Assembly: GCA_003169195.1 (NCBI GenBank)
Contig: PMQB01000201.1
Location: 1 to 35,112, forward strand
Length of the DNA: 35,112 nucleotides
Direction: 5' to 3'
Origin: Bryobacterales bacterium
Lineage (GTDB): Bacteria > Acidobacteriota > Terriglobia > Bryobacterales > Bryobacteraceae
In this document: one piece after another, positions 1 through 8,025 of the stretch
Layout of the letters: every line of letters begins with the position of its first letter
How positions within the stretch are numbered: position 1 is the first letter of the stretch
The notes under the pieces: model-generated
Seen by the model: only the letters and a program-made list of their open reading frames with translations
Told to the model about the DNA's origin: nothing
Databases searched by the model: none
Program-made: the position numbers and the translations under genes

Positions 1-54
1 GATCGTCTTCTCGATGGCCAAAGGCATTCCGGACGACACCAATTATTCTCGCAA

Positions 55-528
55 TCAAGCGGCCTTGCGGTTCAACTCGGGTTTAAGCAGCGCTTTCGTC
101 CACTCTTGTCCGCTACCAACGCCACGCTTGTCGAAATGGTACGCCTCGGGAGCTTTGGAAGCGGCAGGCGTTGACTCCCGATAAAGCTCGGCTTGGCGCG
201 TCCGGCGACGATCAAGTCGCGCAGACACGAGTTGTGTTTTTTCACCGGCGTTTGAAATCGATAAACGGCACGCGCAAATATTCTGCTTAGCCCCCGCGAT
301 AGGGGCCGATATGGCGTACCCGTATGCGGCACCAGCCACCTTCTTGTTCATGCTCAAGCACAGGCCGGTTAAGCCATGCGCGCAATTGAGACAGAACCCG
401 GAGGCGATATTGACCAAATTGCAGCGGTGGTAATTTTTGTTATTGCGTCAGTGGGGCCTTCGATCTTTGGAATCGGGAACCTCTTCCACGGCCACTTCAT
501 TCTTGCCTTTGTAGACAACTGCTTTCAC
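55..528 (-). pseudogene. Remnant of glutathione-independent formaldehyde dehydrogenase (zinc-dependent ADH family)
   Basis: Minus-strand pieces in different frames match the family in order: GTG start at 528 with upstream GAGAGGTG, 'VKAVVYKGKNEVAVEEVPDSK', then after a 1-nt shift 'IEGPTDAITKITTAAI', then 'VNIASGFCLNCAHGLTGLCLSMNKKVAGAAYGY' (structural zinc region), 'IGPYRGG*AEYLRVPFIDF' (in-frame TAA where Q is expected), 'TPVKKHNSCLRDLIVAGRAKPSFI', and 'KAPEAYHFDKR..WTKALLKP'. Large internal sections, including the catalytic CGSD/GHE region, are missing. Confidence 0.85.
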
Positions 529-732
529 GTTTCACCTCTCCCTGTTGCGACGAGAGAAAGCGATGGTTCTGTGACCTCCCACAATTACGCGAATTCAGCC
601 CGTAACAATTGGGAGTGCCATTGTGGGATATCGCGGTTGAGTGAAACACGAGCGACAGGAGTGAACACGTCAGGAAGGAGTTTTACCGATGAGAGACGTC
701 AGCGGAGAGTCTTGCAGGAAGGACGGTTTGAT

Positions 733-771
733 GAAGCGGGCCACGTTGGAAAACCCAGCGTGGCCCGCTTC
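733..771 (-). terminator. Strong hairpin, probable terminator of the PEP-CTERM/S53 transcription unit
   Basis: 13-bp perfect inverted repeat GAAGCGGGCCACG / CGTGGCCCGCTTC with a short loop, 18 nt beyond the stop of the minus-strand CDS at 789. The U-tract is weak on both strands. Confidence 0.65.
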
Positions 772-788
772 TATTTTAGAGAGTGAGT

Positions 789-1445
789 TTACTTAGCGAG
801 AGACCGGCGGGACCGTAGGAACAACAAGCCTGCCAGTGCCGCGCCAGCGGAAAAGAGAGTGGAGGGTTCCGGCGCCAGCGCCACGCTGGCGTCGTCGAAC
901 GACCAGTAATTGTCGTCATTCTCAAACGAGAATTGAACGGTTGTGGTGGCCGAAGTCGCCATTTCTTCGAAGCTATATTCGACAAAGGACCCGACTGATC
1001 CGGGTGCGGCAACAGTGGGCGAAAGGGTGAGTAGTGTTGTTCCCCCAAACGTGGCACTGAAGGCATGGTTATAGCCGGCAGTGGGAGCCGTATCCTGCTC
1101 TAACCAAAACGAGATCAAATAATCTAATCCAGGCGTGGTGTTTATGGTCTGGCTGAGGGTGACGGGTGCCTTGCCAACAAAGAAATCCTGGCTCACGTAG
1201 GCTCCGTAGTTCCCGCTATTGGCGTCAAATGAGTCGACGCCATAGTAATTACCACCGGGATTCGCAGTGTTGCCGCCAACTGTCCAGCTGCTAAAACTGC
1301 CCGTCTCGAATCCGCAGTTATTCACCAGGTTCGAATGACCGTAGACTAACGCGCTGCATACATCGGCCTTGGCTTGCGGTGCGCTAGATAGTAAACCGCA
1401 AGCAATCAAAGCTAAAAAAGTAAAAAGTTTTCGCATATTGTTCAT
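789..1445 (-). CDS. PEP-CTERM sorting-domain exported protein
   Basis: N-terminal signal peptide (MNNMRKLFTFLALIACGLLSSAPQAKA) and C-terminal 'APEPSTLFSAGAALAGLLFLRSRRSLAK', a PEP motif + TM + Arg-rich tail. Confidence 0.88.
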   Translation of the reverse strand: MNNMRKLFTFLALIACGLLSSAPQAKADVCSALVYGHSNLVNNCGFETGSFSSWTVGGNTANPGGNYYGVDSFDANSGNYGAYVSQDFFVGKAPVTLSQTINTTPGLDYLISFWLEQDTAPTAGYNHAFSATFGGTTLLTLSPTVAAPGSVGSFVEYSFEEMATSATTTVQFSFENDDNYWSFDDASVALAPEPSTLFSAGAALAGLLFLRSRRSLAK

Positions 1446-1469
1446 TAGTAGGTATCCTCTTTTTAATCG

Positions 1470-4271
1470 CTACTGCTGTTGCTGTTGCCAGGCGGCTGAA
1501 TAAACTAAGTTGTAGGCGTTGACGGTGCCGAGGCCGGTAGCGAAATCCCAACCGGTTCCGGCGGGATAAGCTTGCGGGGTCAGGCTGGTGACGCCGTTAA
1601 TGATAGAAGCGCACGTGGCTGCGGGCGATCCACCGCCGCCGGAGAGAGTGCAGGTTGGATCGGAAGTATAGTTTGTGCCGCCGGCTGTGAGTGTAATGCC
1701 TGTGACGCCCACGCCTTCGGTTGCTGTGCAAGTGGCTCCGGTTCCCGCTCCAGTGAACTCGGTGAGGGTACAGGTTGGGGCCGAAGTATAGCCGCTGCCG
1801 GGGCTTTCGAGAACGACGGTGATGACGCCAGCGGAGCTGATGGACGTAGCGCAGGTAGCGCCGCTCCCGCCGCCGCCCGTGAGTTTGCAGCCGAGTGAAT
1901 CGGTGCTGGCGTAACCTGTGCCATTAGCCGTTTTTGTGAGAGCGGTGACAACGCCGGAGATAGAAGCAGTGCAGGCGGCATTGCTGCCGGCGCCGCCCGT
2001 GAGCGCGCAGGTAGGAGCAGAGGTGTAGGAGATCGTCCCGCCGCCCGGAGCCGTTACGTTCAGATTCGTCACCGGGCCGGGTCCGGCTAAACCGGGGAAG
2101 GTCATGGGCGCGGCGGACATTACGCCGTAATCCGTTGTTTTACCAGTGGCCGATGGGCGGTAGCAGTCGTATAGCCGAGCAGCGGAACCGGTGCCGGTTG
2201 TGGCGCAGGGCAAGAAGATGGAGCCTTGGGTCACATCGTTGAACACGCAGGTGGAACCAATGGCATTGCCCAAGCTGGAGTTGCAGTTTGGATTGCCCGT
2301 TGCGCCATACTCGGTATTGGCGATGGCGTAGTAGACGGTGTTGGCGTTGCCCCAGCGTTCGCCGGTTTTCTGATTGACGAGTGCTTGGATACCGGCCCAA
2401 ATGGGCGACGAGACCGAGGTGCCGCCGTAACCGGGCCACTCGGAGACGGGGTTGCTGCAAGGAGTGGCAGCACCCTCACTGACTTCCGTGGCGTTCGGGT
2501 TCGACATGCAGATGACATAGAAATGGTTCCATGCGCCGGCGGCGGCCATGAGGGCTACATCGGGGATGTCGCGCACGCCGTCGTTCGGATTGCCGACAAC
2601 GGATTGCCATGTGGGCTTGGCGTATCCGGCGCAGGTGCCGCCTGAATGTGGAGCACCGGAAGTGGTGGGCGCGCCGGTGGCGCAGTTACTGGGTCCGCCG
2701 CTGCCGGAACCGGTTGTGAGAAGGTCGGAAGTACTAACGAACGGCCATGTATTGCAAACGCCGATACCGCTCGGACCGTAGCCATTGACAAGGCTGGACG
2801 AACTGTAGGTGCTCAGAAAATTAATGATGAGATTGTCGGCGCACGATTGGTTCCAGGGGATTTCGGGGATGTACGATTTCGCTGAGCCGTAATTGGCGGT
2901 GTTGGTGGCGCTCCAATAAGTAGTTTCTGTACCTGCGTAGGAGTCCCCGAAATCCGTTCCACCGACGGAGATGTTGTAGGGCGTAGAGGTAAAGCCGCTG
3001 ACCGTGATGCCTTTGGTGGAGTCGGCACCATTGGCATTGGAACTGGCCGGACCCTCGTCGCCGGATGATACGAATACCGAGACACCCTCAGCTACTGCTT
3101 GCTGATAGGTGCTGTAGTATGCGGCGTTTGCGGTTGCGCCATTCTGGGACTCGGACTCGCCGTAACTAATGCTGACGATCGACGGCCCGGTGGTGTTTGC
3201 GCCCGGGGCATTGAGGAGATTTTGAAGGGCAATCAGACCGCCGAAAGTGGTTCTGGTGTCTCCACAGACGGCCACTTGGATGGCGGCATTGGGTGCGGCC
3301 GCACTGGCCCATTCCATGTCAATCGCGACTTCATCGTCGGTGCCATCGCTCAGGTCGCCCGGATCGGTACAGTTGTTCGCGCCGGTGGGCGGGGCTGGGT
3401 GAGTCTGGCTGATAGAACCATATGGATAGGGGCGGGACAAGCCTGCCACTTTGCGGAACGAATTCCAGTCGCCGAGACTATAAGCATCCTCATCTTCGAT
3501 CACTACGATGGTTTGGCCTTTGCCGGAGATGCCAGCACTGAAAAGCGGATTGATGTTATAGATGGTGGCGAGGTCAGCGGGCATGAGCGCTTCGCAATTC
3601 GTAGAAGCGTCGCGGAGACCAGTCAGAAATCCGCAGTTACCACCAATTGTGAACTGCGTGCCGGGGCGCTTAAGAGATTGTCTCGCCATTTTGCGCGGTT
3701 TGAAGTCATTGAGGGACACGACGCCCTTTACCAAACTGGACAGTTCGGAGGGAATCTCGGGATCGCTCATATTTGCGATATGGGTCTCGCCATTGACGGA
3801 GAGTTGGTGAATCTCGGTGCGGAAGCTTTCGCGCACTTGGCCTGAGGTGCCGGAGAAATCAACCAGCATGTGGTTTGGATAGACGGAATTGACGGTGAAG
3901 CCGTGAAATTGCAGCCAGCGAGTTACTTTCTCAACGTCGGATTGGGCGACGCCGTAGTTCTGGCCGAACTGGTCGGGCGTGATCCAATGATGAAAACTGG
4001 CCGACTTGGGGTTATGCAGTTGATCAATCAAGGTAACCAGCGCTTTTTCCTGCTCGGGAGCGCGCTGGAGAAGGAGAAACATGTGATCGATGGGGTATGA
4101 ATCGTCCAGCCGGCCACGATCGTTTTCGGCGTTCGCTTCGGGTCGGGTGTTGCCCCGAAGCGTCACAGTGTTATTCTTTTCATCAATATTCTGAGCCGTG
4201 CCGATGCTGACGAATACCATCACAGCGATCAGGCTGGCGAAACTGAAACTAAAACCGCGCTTTGACATCAC
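1470..4271 (-). CDS. S53 family (sedolisin/pro-kumamolisin) serine-carboxyl peptidase with an inserted repeat region
   Basis: Signal peptide, pro-kumamolisin-like prodomain (HHWITPDQFGQNYGVAQSDVEKVTRWLQFHGF), catalytic 'EVAIDMEW', 'VSSGDEGP', 'GGTSVSSPIWAG', and C-terminal 'FNDVTQG' and 'GWDFATGLGT'. Confidence 0.93.
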   Translation of the reverse strand: MMSKRGFSFSFASLIAVMVFVSIGTAQNIDEKNNTVTLRGNTRPEANAENDRGRLDDSYPIDHMFLLLQRAPEQEKALVTLIDQLHNPKSASFHHWITPDQFGQNYGVAQSDVEKVTRWLQFHGFTVNSVYPNHMLVDFSGTSGQVRESFRTEIHQLSVNGETHIANMSDPEIPSELSSLVKGVVSLNDFKPRKMARQSLKRPGTQFTIGGNCGFLTGLRDASTNCEALMPADLATIYNINPLFSAGISGKGQTIVVIEDEDAYSLGDWNSFRKVAGLSRPYPYGSISQTHPAPPTGANNCTDPGDLSDGTDDEVAIDMEWASAAAPNAAIQVAVCGDTRTTFGGLIALQNLLNAPGANTTGPSIVSISYGESESQNGATANAAYYSTYQQAVAEGVSVFVSSGDEGPASSNANGADSTKGITVSGFTSTPYNISVGGTDFGDSYAGTETTYWSATNTANYGSAKSYIPEIPWNQSCADNLIINFLSTYSSSSLVNGYGPSGIGVCNTWPFVSTSDLLTTGSGSGGPSNCATGAPTTSGAPHSGGTCAGYAKPTWQSVVGNPNDGVRDIPDVALMAAAGAWNHFYVICMSNPNATEVSEGAATPCSNPVSEWPGYGGTSVSSPIWAGIQALVNQKTGERWGNANTVYYAIANTEYGATGNPNCNSSLGNAIGSTCVFNDVTQGSIFLPCATTGTGSAARLYDCYRPSATGKTTDYGVMSAAPMTFPGLAGPGPVTNLNVTAPGGGTISYTSAPTCALTGGAGSNAACTASISGVVTALTKTANGTGYASTDSLGCKLTGGGGSGATCATSISSAGVITVVLESPGSGYTSAPTCTLTEFTGAGTGATCTATEGVGVTGITLTAGGTNYTSDPTCTLSGGGGSPAATCASIINGVTSLTPQAYPAGTGWDFATGLGTVNAYNLVYSAAWQQQQQ
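1572..2036 (-). repeat. Four degenerate ~40-aa tandem repeats coded within the S53 gene
   Basis: Units: TISYTSAPTCALTGGAGSNAACTASISGVVTALTKTANGTGY / ASTDSLGCKLTGGGGSGATCATSISSAGVITVVLESPGSGY / TSAPTCTLTEFTGAGTGATCTATEGVGVTGITLTAGGTNY / TSDPTCTLSGGGGSPAATCASIINGVTSLTPQ. Each has two Cys at similar spacing. Confidence 0.85.
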
Positions 4272-4562
4272 CTTATCTCCAATGCTTTTGCTTTAAATCG
4301 AAAAACGAATTGAACTTTTAATGCGTGTGTACAGAGTTCGACCGCGCAGCAATCGCCGCGTAGAGGACAGGCCAGCTACCGCTGGACTAACTAAAATTCA
4401 GGATGTGGCCGTAGTATACCAACGGTATGAACTCGGCGGCATCTACGGAAAGTACTGTCGGTTTATTCGGGTAAAGATGCTTCCGGGCGCAGAAACGAAG
4501 GGATTCCGCCTCAGCTCGTCGCAAGAATTGTCAGTGCTACCTTCGATTTGGATAGATAAACC

Positions 4563-5333
4563 ATGGTTATTGGTAGTTGGAACGTAAACTCGATCCGCGC
4601 TCGACTCGATCATGTCAAGAGCTGGCTCGCTGATCGTAAGCTGGACGTCTTGCTGCTGCAGGAACTCAAGGGTACAGAGTTTCCACTGGAGCCATTCACT
4701 GAGTTGGGTTACATAGGTACGGCGGTCACGCAAAAGGCGTACAACGGCGTCGCGATCCTGGCGCGTCACCCGATCGAAGTGGTGAGCACCACGCTGGCCG
4801 GCGACGATGAGGATAGTCATGCGCGTTTTTTGGAGGTGATGATCAACGGCATGCGGATTGTCGATATCTATGCTCCCAATGGCAACCCCGTGGGCAGTGA
4901 CAAATTTGCTTACAAGCTCGCGTGGCTGCTTCGGCTTAAGAAGCAGATGGAGATTTGGCTAGCCAGTAACACACCCACGGCTGTTGGCGGAGACTTCAAC
5001 ATTATCCCGGAAGACATCGATTGCCATAAGCCCGCTTCGTGGATGGGCGATGCTTTGTTTCAACCTGAGCCGCGGGCTTGTTATCGCGCCATGACGGGGC
5101 TCGGTTATGTGGATGCGTTCCGATTCTTGCATCCAGGCGAAGGGGGGCAATTCACATTTTGGGATTACTTCCGAAATGCGTTCGAACACAACCGAGGTAT
5201 TCGCATTGACCACTTTCTGTTGTCGCCCGGACTTGCTGGGAAACTTACGGCTTGCGAAATTGACAAAAGCCCGCGGGGACGGGAAAAGCCTTCCGATCAC
5301 ACACCGATTCTGGTTCATTTGAACGATCGATGA
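4563..5333 (+). CDS. xth: Exodeoxyribonuclease III
   Basis: 'SWNVNSIRARLDHVKSWL', 'LLLQELKG', 'NGVAILARHP', 'GGDFNIIPEDID', 'RIDHFLLS', 'SDHTPI': ExoIII/AP endonuclease motifs. Confidence 0.93.
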   Translation: MVIGSWNVNSIRARLDHVKSWLADRKLDVLLLQELKGTEFPLEPFTELGYIGTAVTQKAYNGVAILARHPIEVVSTTLAGDDEDSHARFLEVMINGMRIVDIYAPNGNPVGSDKFAYKLAWLLRLKKQMEIWLASNTPTAVGGDFNIIPEDIDCHKPASWMGDALFQPEPRACYRAMTGLGYVDAFRFLHPGEGGQFTFWDYFRNAFEHNRGIRIDHFLLSPGLAGKLTACEIDKSPRGREKPSDHTPILVHLNDR

Positions 5334-5335
5334 TT

Positions 5336-6425
5336 TCAGCTGGCTTTTTCCAACAATCGGAGCAATAGTTTTTCTTCGGCCTTGGTTCTGCCGCCTGCCT
5401 GGCTCACCGCTTTTTGGTAAAGGGATGCTAATCTCCCGTTCTCATATTCGGAGAGCACAAGCGGATGAATATAAAACTTCCGGCAAGTGGCCGGCTTGTT
5501 ACCGAGTTCTTCCGCCACTTGCTGGACCGCTTTGGCCACGCGCTGTTTTAGCGTACCTTCTTCCTCATTCATGCCAATCAGACTGGTGATGGCCAGACAA
5601 CTGCCGTTCCAAGTCCTGAAATCCTTGGCGGTAATGTTTTCGCCGGTCGTCGCCAGCAGATATTCGTTCACGTCACCGGAATCCAGGGCGTGAATGTTGC
5701 CTTCGCTGTCTTTGTACTGGAACAACTCGGAGCCGGGTATGCAGCGGCACTTTTTGATGATCATGGCCAATCGCCGGTCGCAGAGGGTGATATCGTGATC
5801 CACTTTGCTCTTACCGCGAAAACGGAAGTGGATGTGCTCGCCCAAAATTTCGACGTGGCGGTTACGCATGGTGGTCAAGCCGAACGACTGGTTGGCCTTG
5901 GCGTATTCGTCGTTGCCGATGCGGATGGAAGTGGCTTTGAGGAGTCGTACCACGGCGGCAATGAGCTTGCGCTTTTCGAGTCCCTTGCGGCGCAGATCCG
6001 ACTCCACGACGGCATGGATGCGCGGCAACGCTTTGCCAAAGTTGAGCAGTTTATCGAACTTCACGGCGTCTCGAACGGCTCGATAATCGGCGTGATAGCG
6101 GTACTGTTTGCGGCCGCGCGCATCAACGCCTGTGGCTTGAAGATGGGCATCCTCTCTGTTGCTGATCCAAACGTTTTGCCAAGCGGGTGGAATGACTAAG
6201 CGCCGGATGCGAGCGAGTATCTTGCGGTTGCGAATGATTCGGCCGTTGGGCGTCGAGGTATTTGAAGCCCTTGCCCGCGCGAATGCGTCGCAACCCTGGT
6301 TCGTTGGATGTGACATAGCGTAAACCCGCGTGACGTGCCGCCTTTGCGGAAAGATGCGACACGAGGGTGCGCTGTGCCGGCCGTGGATGCAAACTTGGGC
6401 TTGCCACGTTTTGATGTTTGGACAA
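5336..6425 (-). CDS. DNA topoisomerase IB, split by an apparent 1-nt frameshift near 6248-6250
   Basis: The 5336..6316 frame has 'RLVIPPAWQNVWI', 'GRKQYRYHADYR', 'IRIGNDEYAKANQSFGLTTMRNRHV', 'FRTWNGS'. The N-terminal part 'AARHAGLRYVTSNEPGLRRIRAGKGFKYLDA' is in the overlapping 6123..6425 frame. Removing one C from GACGCCCAACGGC joins them as '..FKYLDA-NGRIIRNRKILARIRRL..'. TTG start at 6425 is uncertain. Confidence 0.85.
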
Positions 6426-6462
6426 AGATAGGCGCGAGAATGCTACTTAGTATTTCTGCGCA

Positions 6463-8016
6463 TTATGCGGCGCTGGCTTTTAAACCGGCGCTTTTTTTCA
6501 GCACAAATGCAAGTGGGGCGCAAATGGCCAACAGCAAGGCGAGATATCGAAAGTCATCTACGTAAGCCCACAGTTGTGCTTGTTTGTTCAGAGCTGTGTT
6601 GGTGAGAGCGTAAGCACGAAGCATGGCTTTTTCGGGACCGGCATGCAATGACATCATTTGGGTAGCGTTTAGGAGGACACGATGCAAAATGGGATTGGCG
6701 TTTGAGAGGGAATGGACGATCTCATTGCGATGAGATTGTTGATGGCGCTGTGCGATGGTGTTCGCGGCTGAAATGCCGATGCTGCCGCCAATATTTCGCA
6801 GCAAGTTGAATATGCCGCTGGCATTGCCAATCTGAGCTGGCGGGAGTGTTCCTAGAGCGACATTTGACAAAGGCACAAATGTGAGGCTCATGGCGGCGCC
6901 GCTAATAACAATGGGCCAAATCAGTGAGTAAGGTGCGATATCGAGCGTGACGTTCGCGGTCCATAAGCTGGCGGCTGCCAATAGGCTAAAGCCGAGGAAG
7001 ACAATTTTTCGGGCGTCGACCTTAGACAAGATGAGGCCCACGGTAAAGGCAGCCACGATGGAGCCTAATCCACGCGGAGCCACTGAAAGGCCGGCATGAG
7101 TGGCGTCGTAGCCCAGCAGCGTTTGGAAGAACAACGGCAGGACGGTGGTGATGCCATAGATACCCGCGCCCAAAACGAAAATCAACAGCGAGCCGAGGGC
7201 CAGATTTCGGTTGCACAGTGCGCGGATATCGACAAGCGGTTTGTCGTGAAGCAGTTCGCGGGCAATGAAGAGCAAGAACGTAATTACGAAAATGGCGAAC
7301 GCCCAGCGGATCTTCGTGCTTCCAAACCAATCGTCTTCCTGGCCTTTGTCGCATACGAACTGTAAGCAGGACGACCAGAGGGCCAGAAAGCCTAAGCCCA
7401 CGCCGTCAAGCCGCGAGGGTTTGGCATTTTTGATGTAGGGTGGATCTTCCAGGAAGCGGCTCTGCAACAACAGCGCCAAGAGTCCGATGGGAATGTTGAT
7501 GTAGAAGGCCCACCGCCAAGAGGCAGCATCGGTGAGCCAGCCGCCCAAGGTGGGGCCGACCACGGGTGCCACCACCACACCTAATGCGAAGAGTCCGAGC
7601 GCTTGCCCGCGCTTTTCTGGTGGGAAGCTTTCGATTAAAATGGCTTGCGAGATAGGTTGCAGCGCTCCGCCTCCCGCTCCTTGCACGGCGCGCGCGATGA
7701 GAATAAAGGCGAGGCTGTGCGCGATTCCGCAGGCGAATGATGCCGTGGTAAACACCACAATGGATGCCATGAGAAACCGTTTGCGGCCGAACTTTTCAGA
7801 GAACCAATTGCTGGAAGGTAGGAATACGGCGTTGGCAATCAGGTAGACAGTGAGCACCCACTCCGCCTGGTTATTTGTAGAAGAAACACTGCCGGCAATG
7901 TAGGGCACTGCAACGCTGGCAATGCTGGTATCAATGACTTCCATGAAGGTAGCCAGCATGACCGCGATTGCAATCAGCCATGGGCTATGACTGGGCTTCC
8001 AGTTTTGATCTGCCAT
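6463..8016 (-). CDS. DHA2-type MFS multidrug transporter, EmrB/QacA-like
   Basis: 14-TM-like hydrophobic pattern, 'WVLTVYLIANAVFLPSSNWFSEKFGRKRFL', 'RAVQGAGGGALQPISQAILIESFPPEKRGQALG', 'VVGPTLGGWLTDAASWRWAFYINIPIGL'. Confidence 0.93.
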   Translation of the reverse strand: MADQNWKPSHSPWLIAIAVMLATFMEVIDTSIASVAVPYIAGSVSSTNNQAEWVLTVYLIANAVFLPSSNWFSEKFGRKRFLMASIVVFTTASFACGIAHSLAFILIARAVQGAGGGALQPISQAILIESFPPEKRGQALGLFALGVVVAPVVGPTLGGWLTDAASWRWAFYINIPIGLLALLLQSRFLEDPPYIKNAKPSRLDGVGLGFLALWSSCLQFVCDKGQEDDWFGSTKIRWAFAIFVITFLLFIARELLHDKPLVDIRALCNRNLALGSLLIFVLGAGIYGITTVLPLFFQTLLGYDATHAGLSVAPRGLGSIVAAFTVGLILSKVDARKIVFLGFSLLAAASLWTANVTLDIAPYSLIWPIVISGAAMSLTFVPLSNVALGTLPPAQIGNASGIFNLLRNIGGSIGISAANTIAQRHQQSHRNEIVHSLSNANPILHRVLLNATQMMSLHAGPEKAMLRAYALTNTALNKQAQLWAYVDDFRYLALLLAICAPLAFVLKKSAGLKASAA

Positions 8017-8025
8017 GCGTGGTCT

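Noticed and set aside
2-184. Open plus-strand frame entering from the left edge (IVFSMAKGIPDDTNYSRNQAALRF...)
   Set aside because: Could be the tail of an upstream gene, but there is too little sequence and no recognisable domain; most of it overlaps the pseudogene.
376-786. 136-aa plus-strand ORF at the left end
   Set aside because: It overlaps the formaldehyde dehydrogenase remnant on the opposite strand and the terminator hairpin; the composition is not protein-like and no family is recognisable.
1572-2036. Considered a CRISPR or minisatellite array
   Set aside because: The repeats are in-frame protein repeats with diverged DNA, no constant repeat/variable spacer organisation and no cas genes.
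3099-3845. 248-aa plus-strand ORF
   Set aside because: Antisense shadow of the S53 protease gene, whose catalytic motifs are unambiguous.
5690-6199. 169-aa plus-strand ORF
   Set aside because: Antisense shadow of topoisomerase IB.
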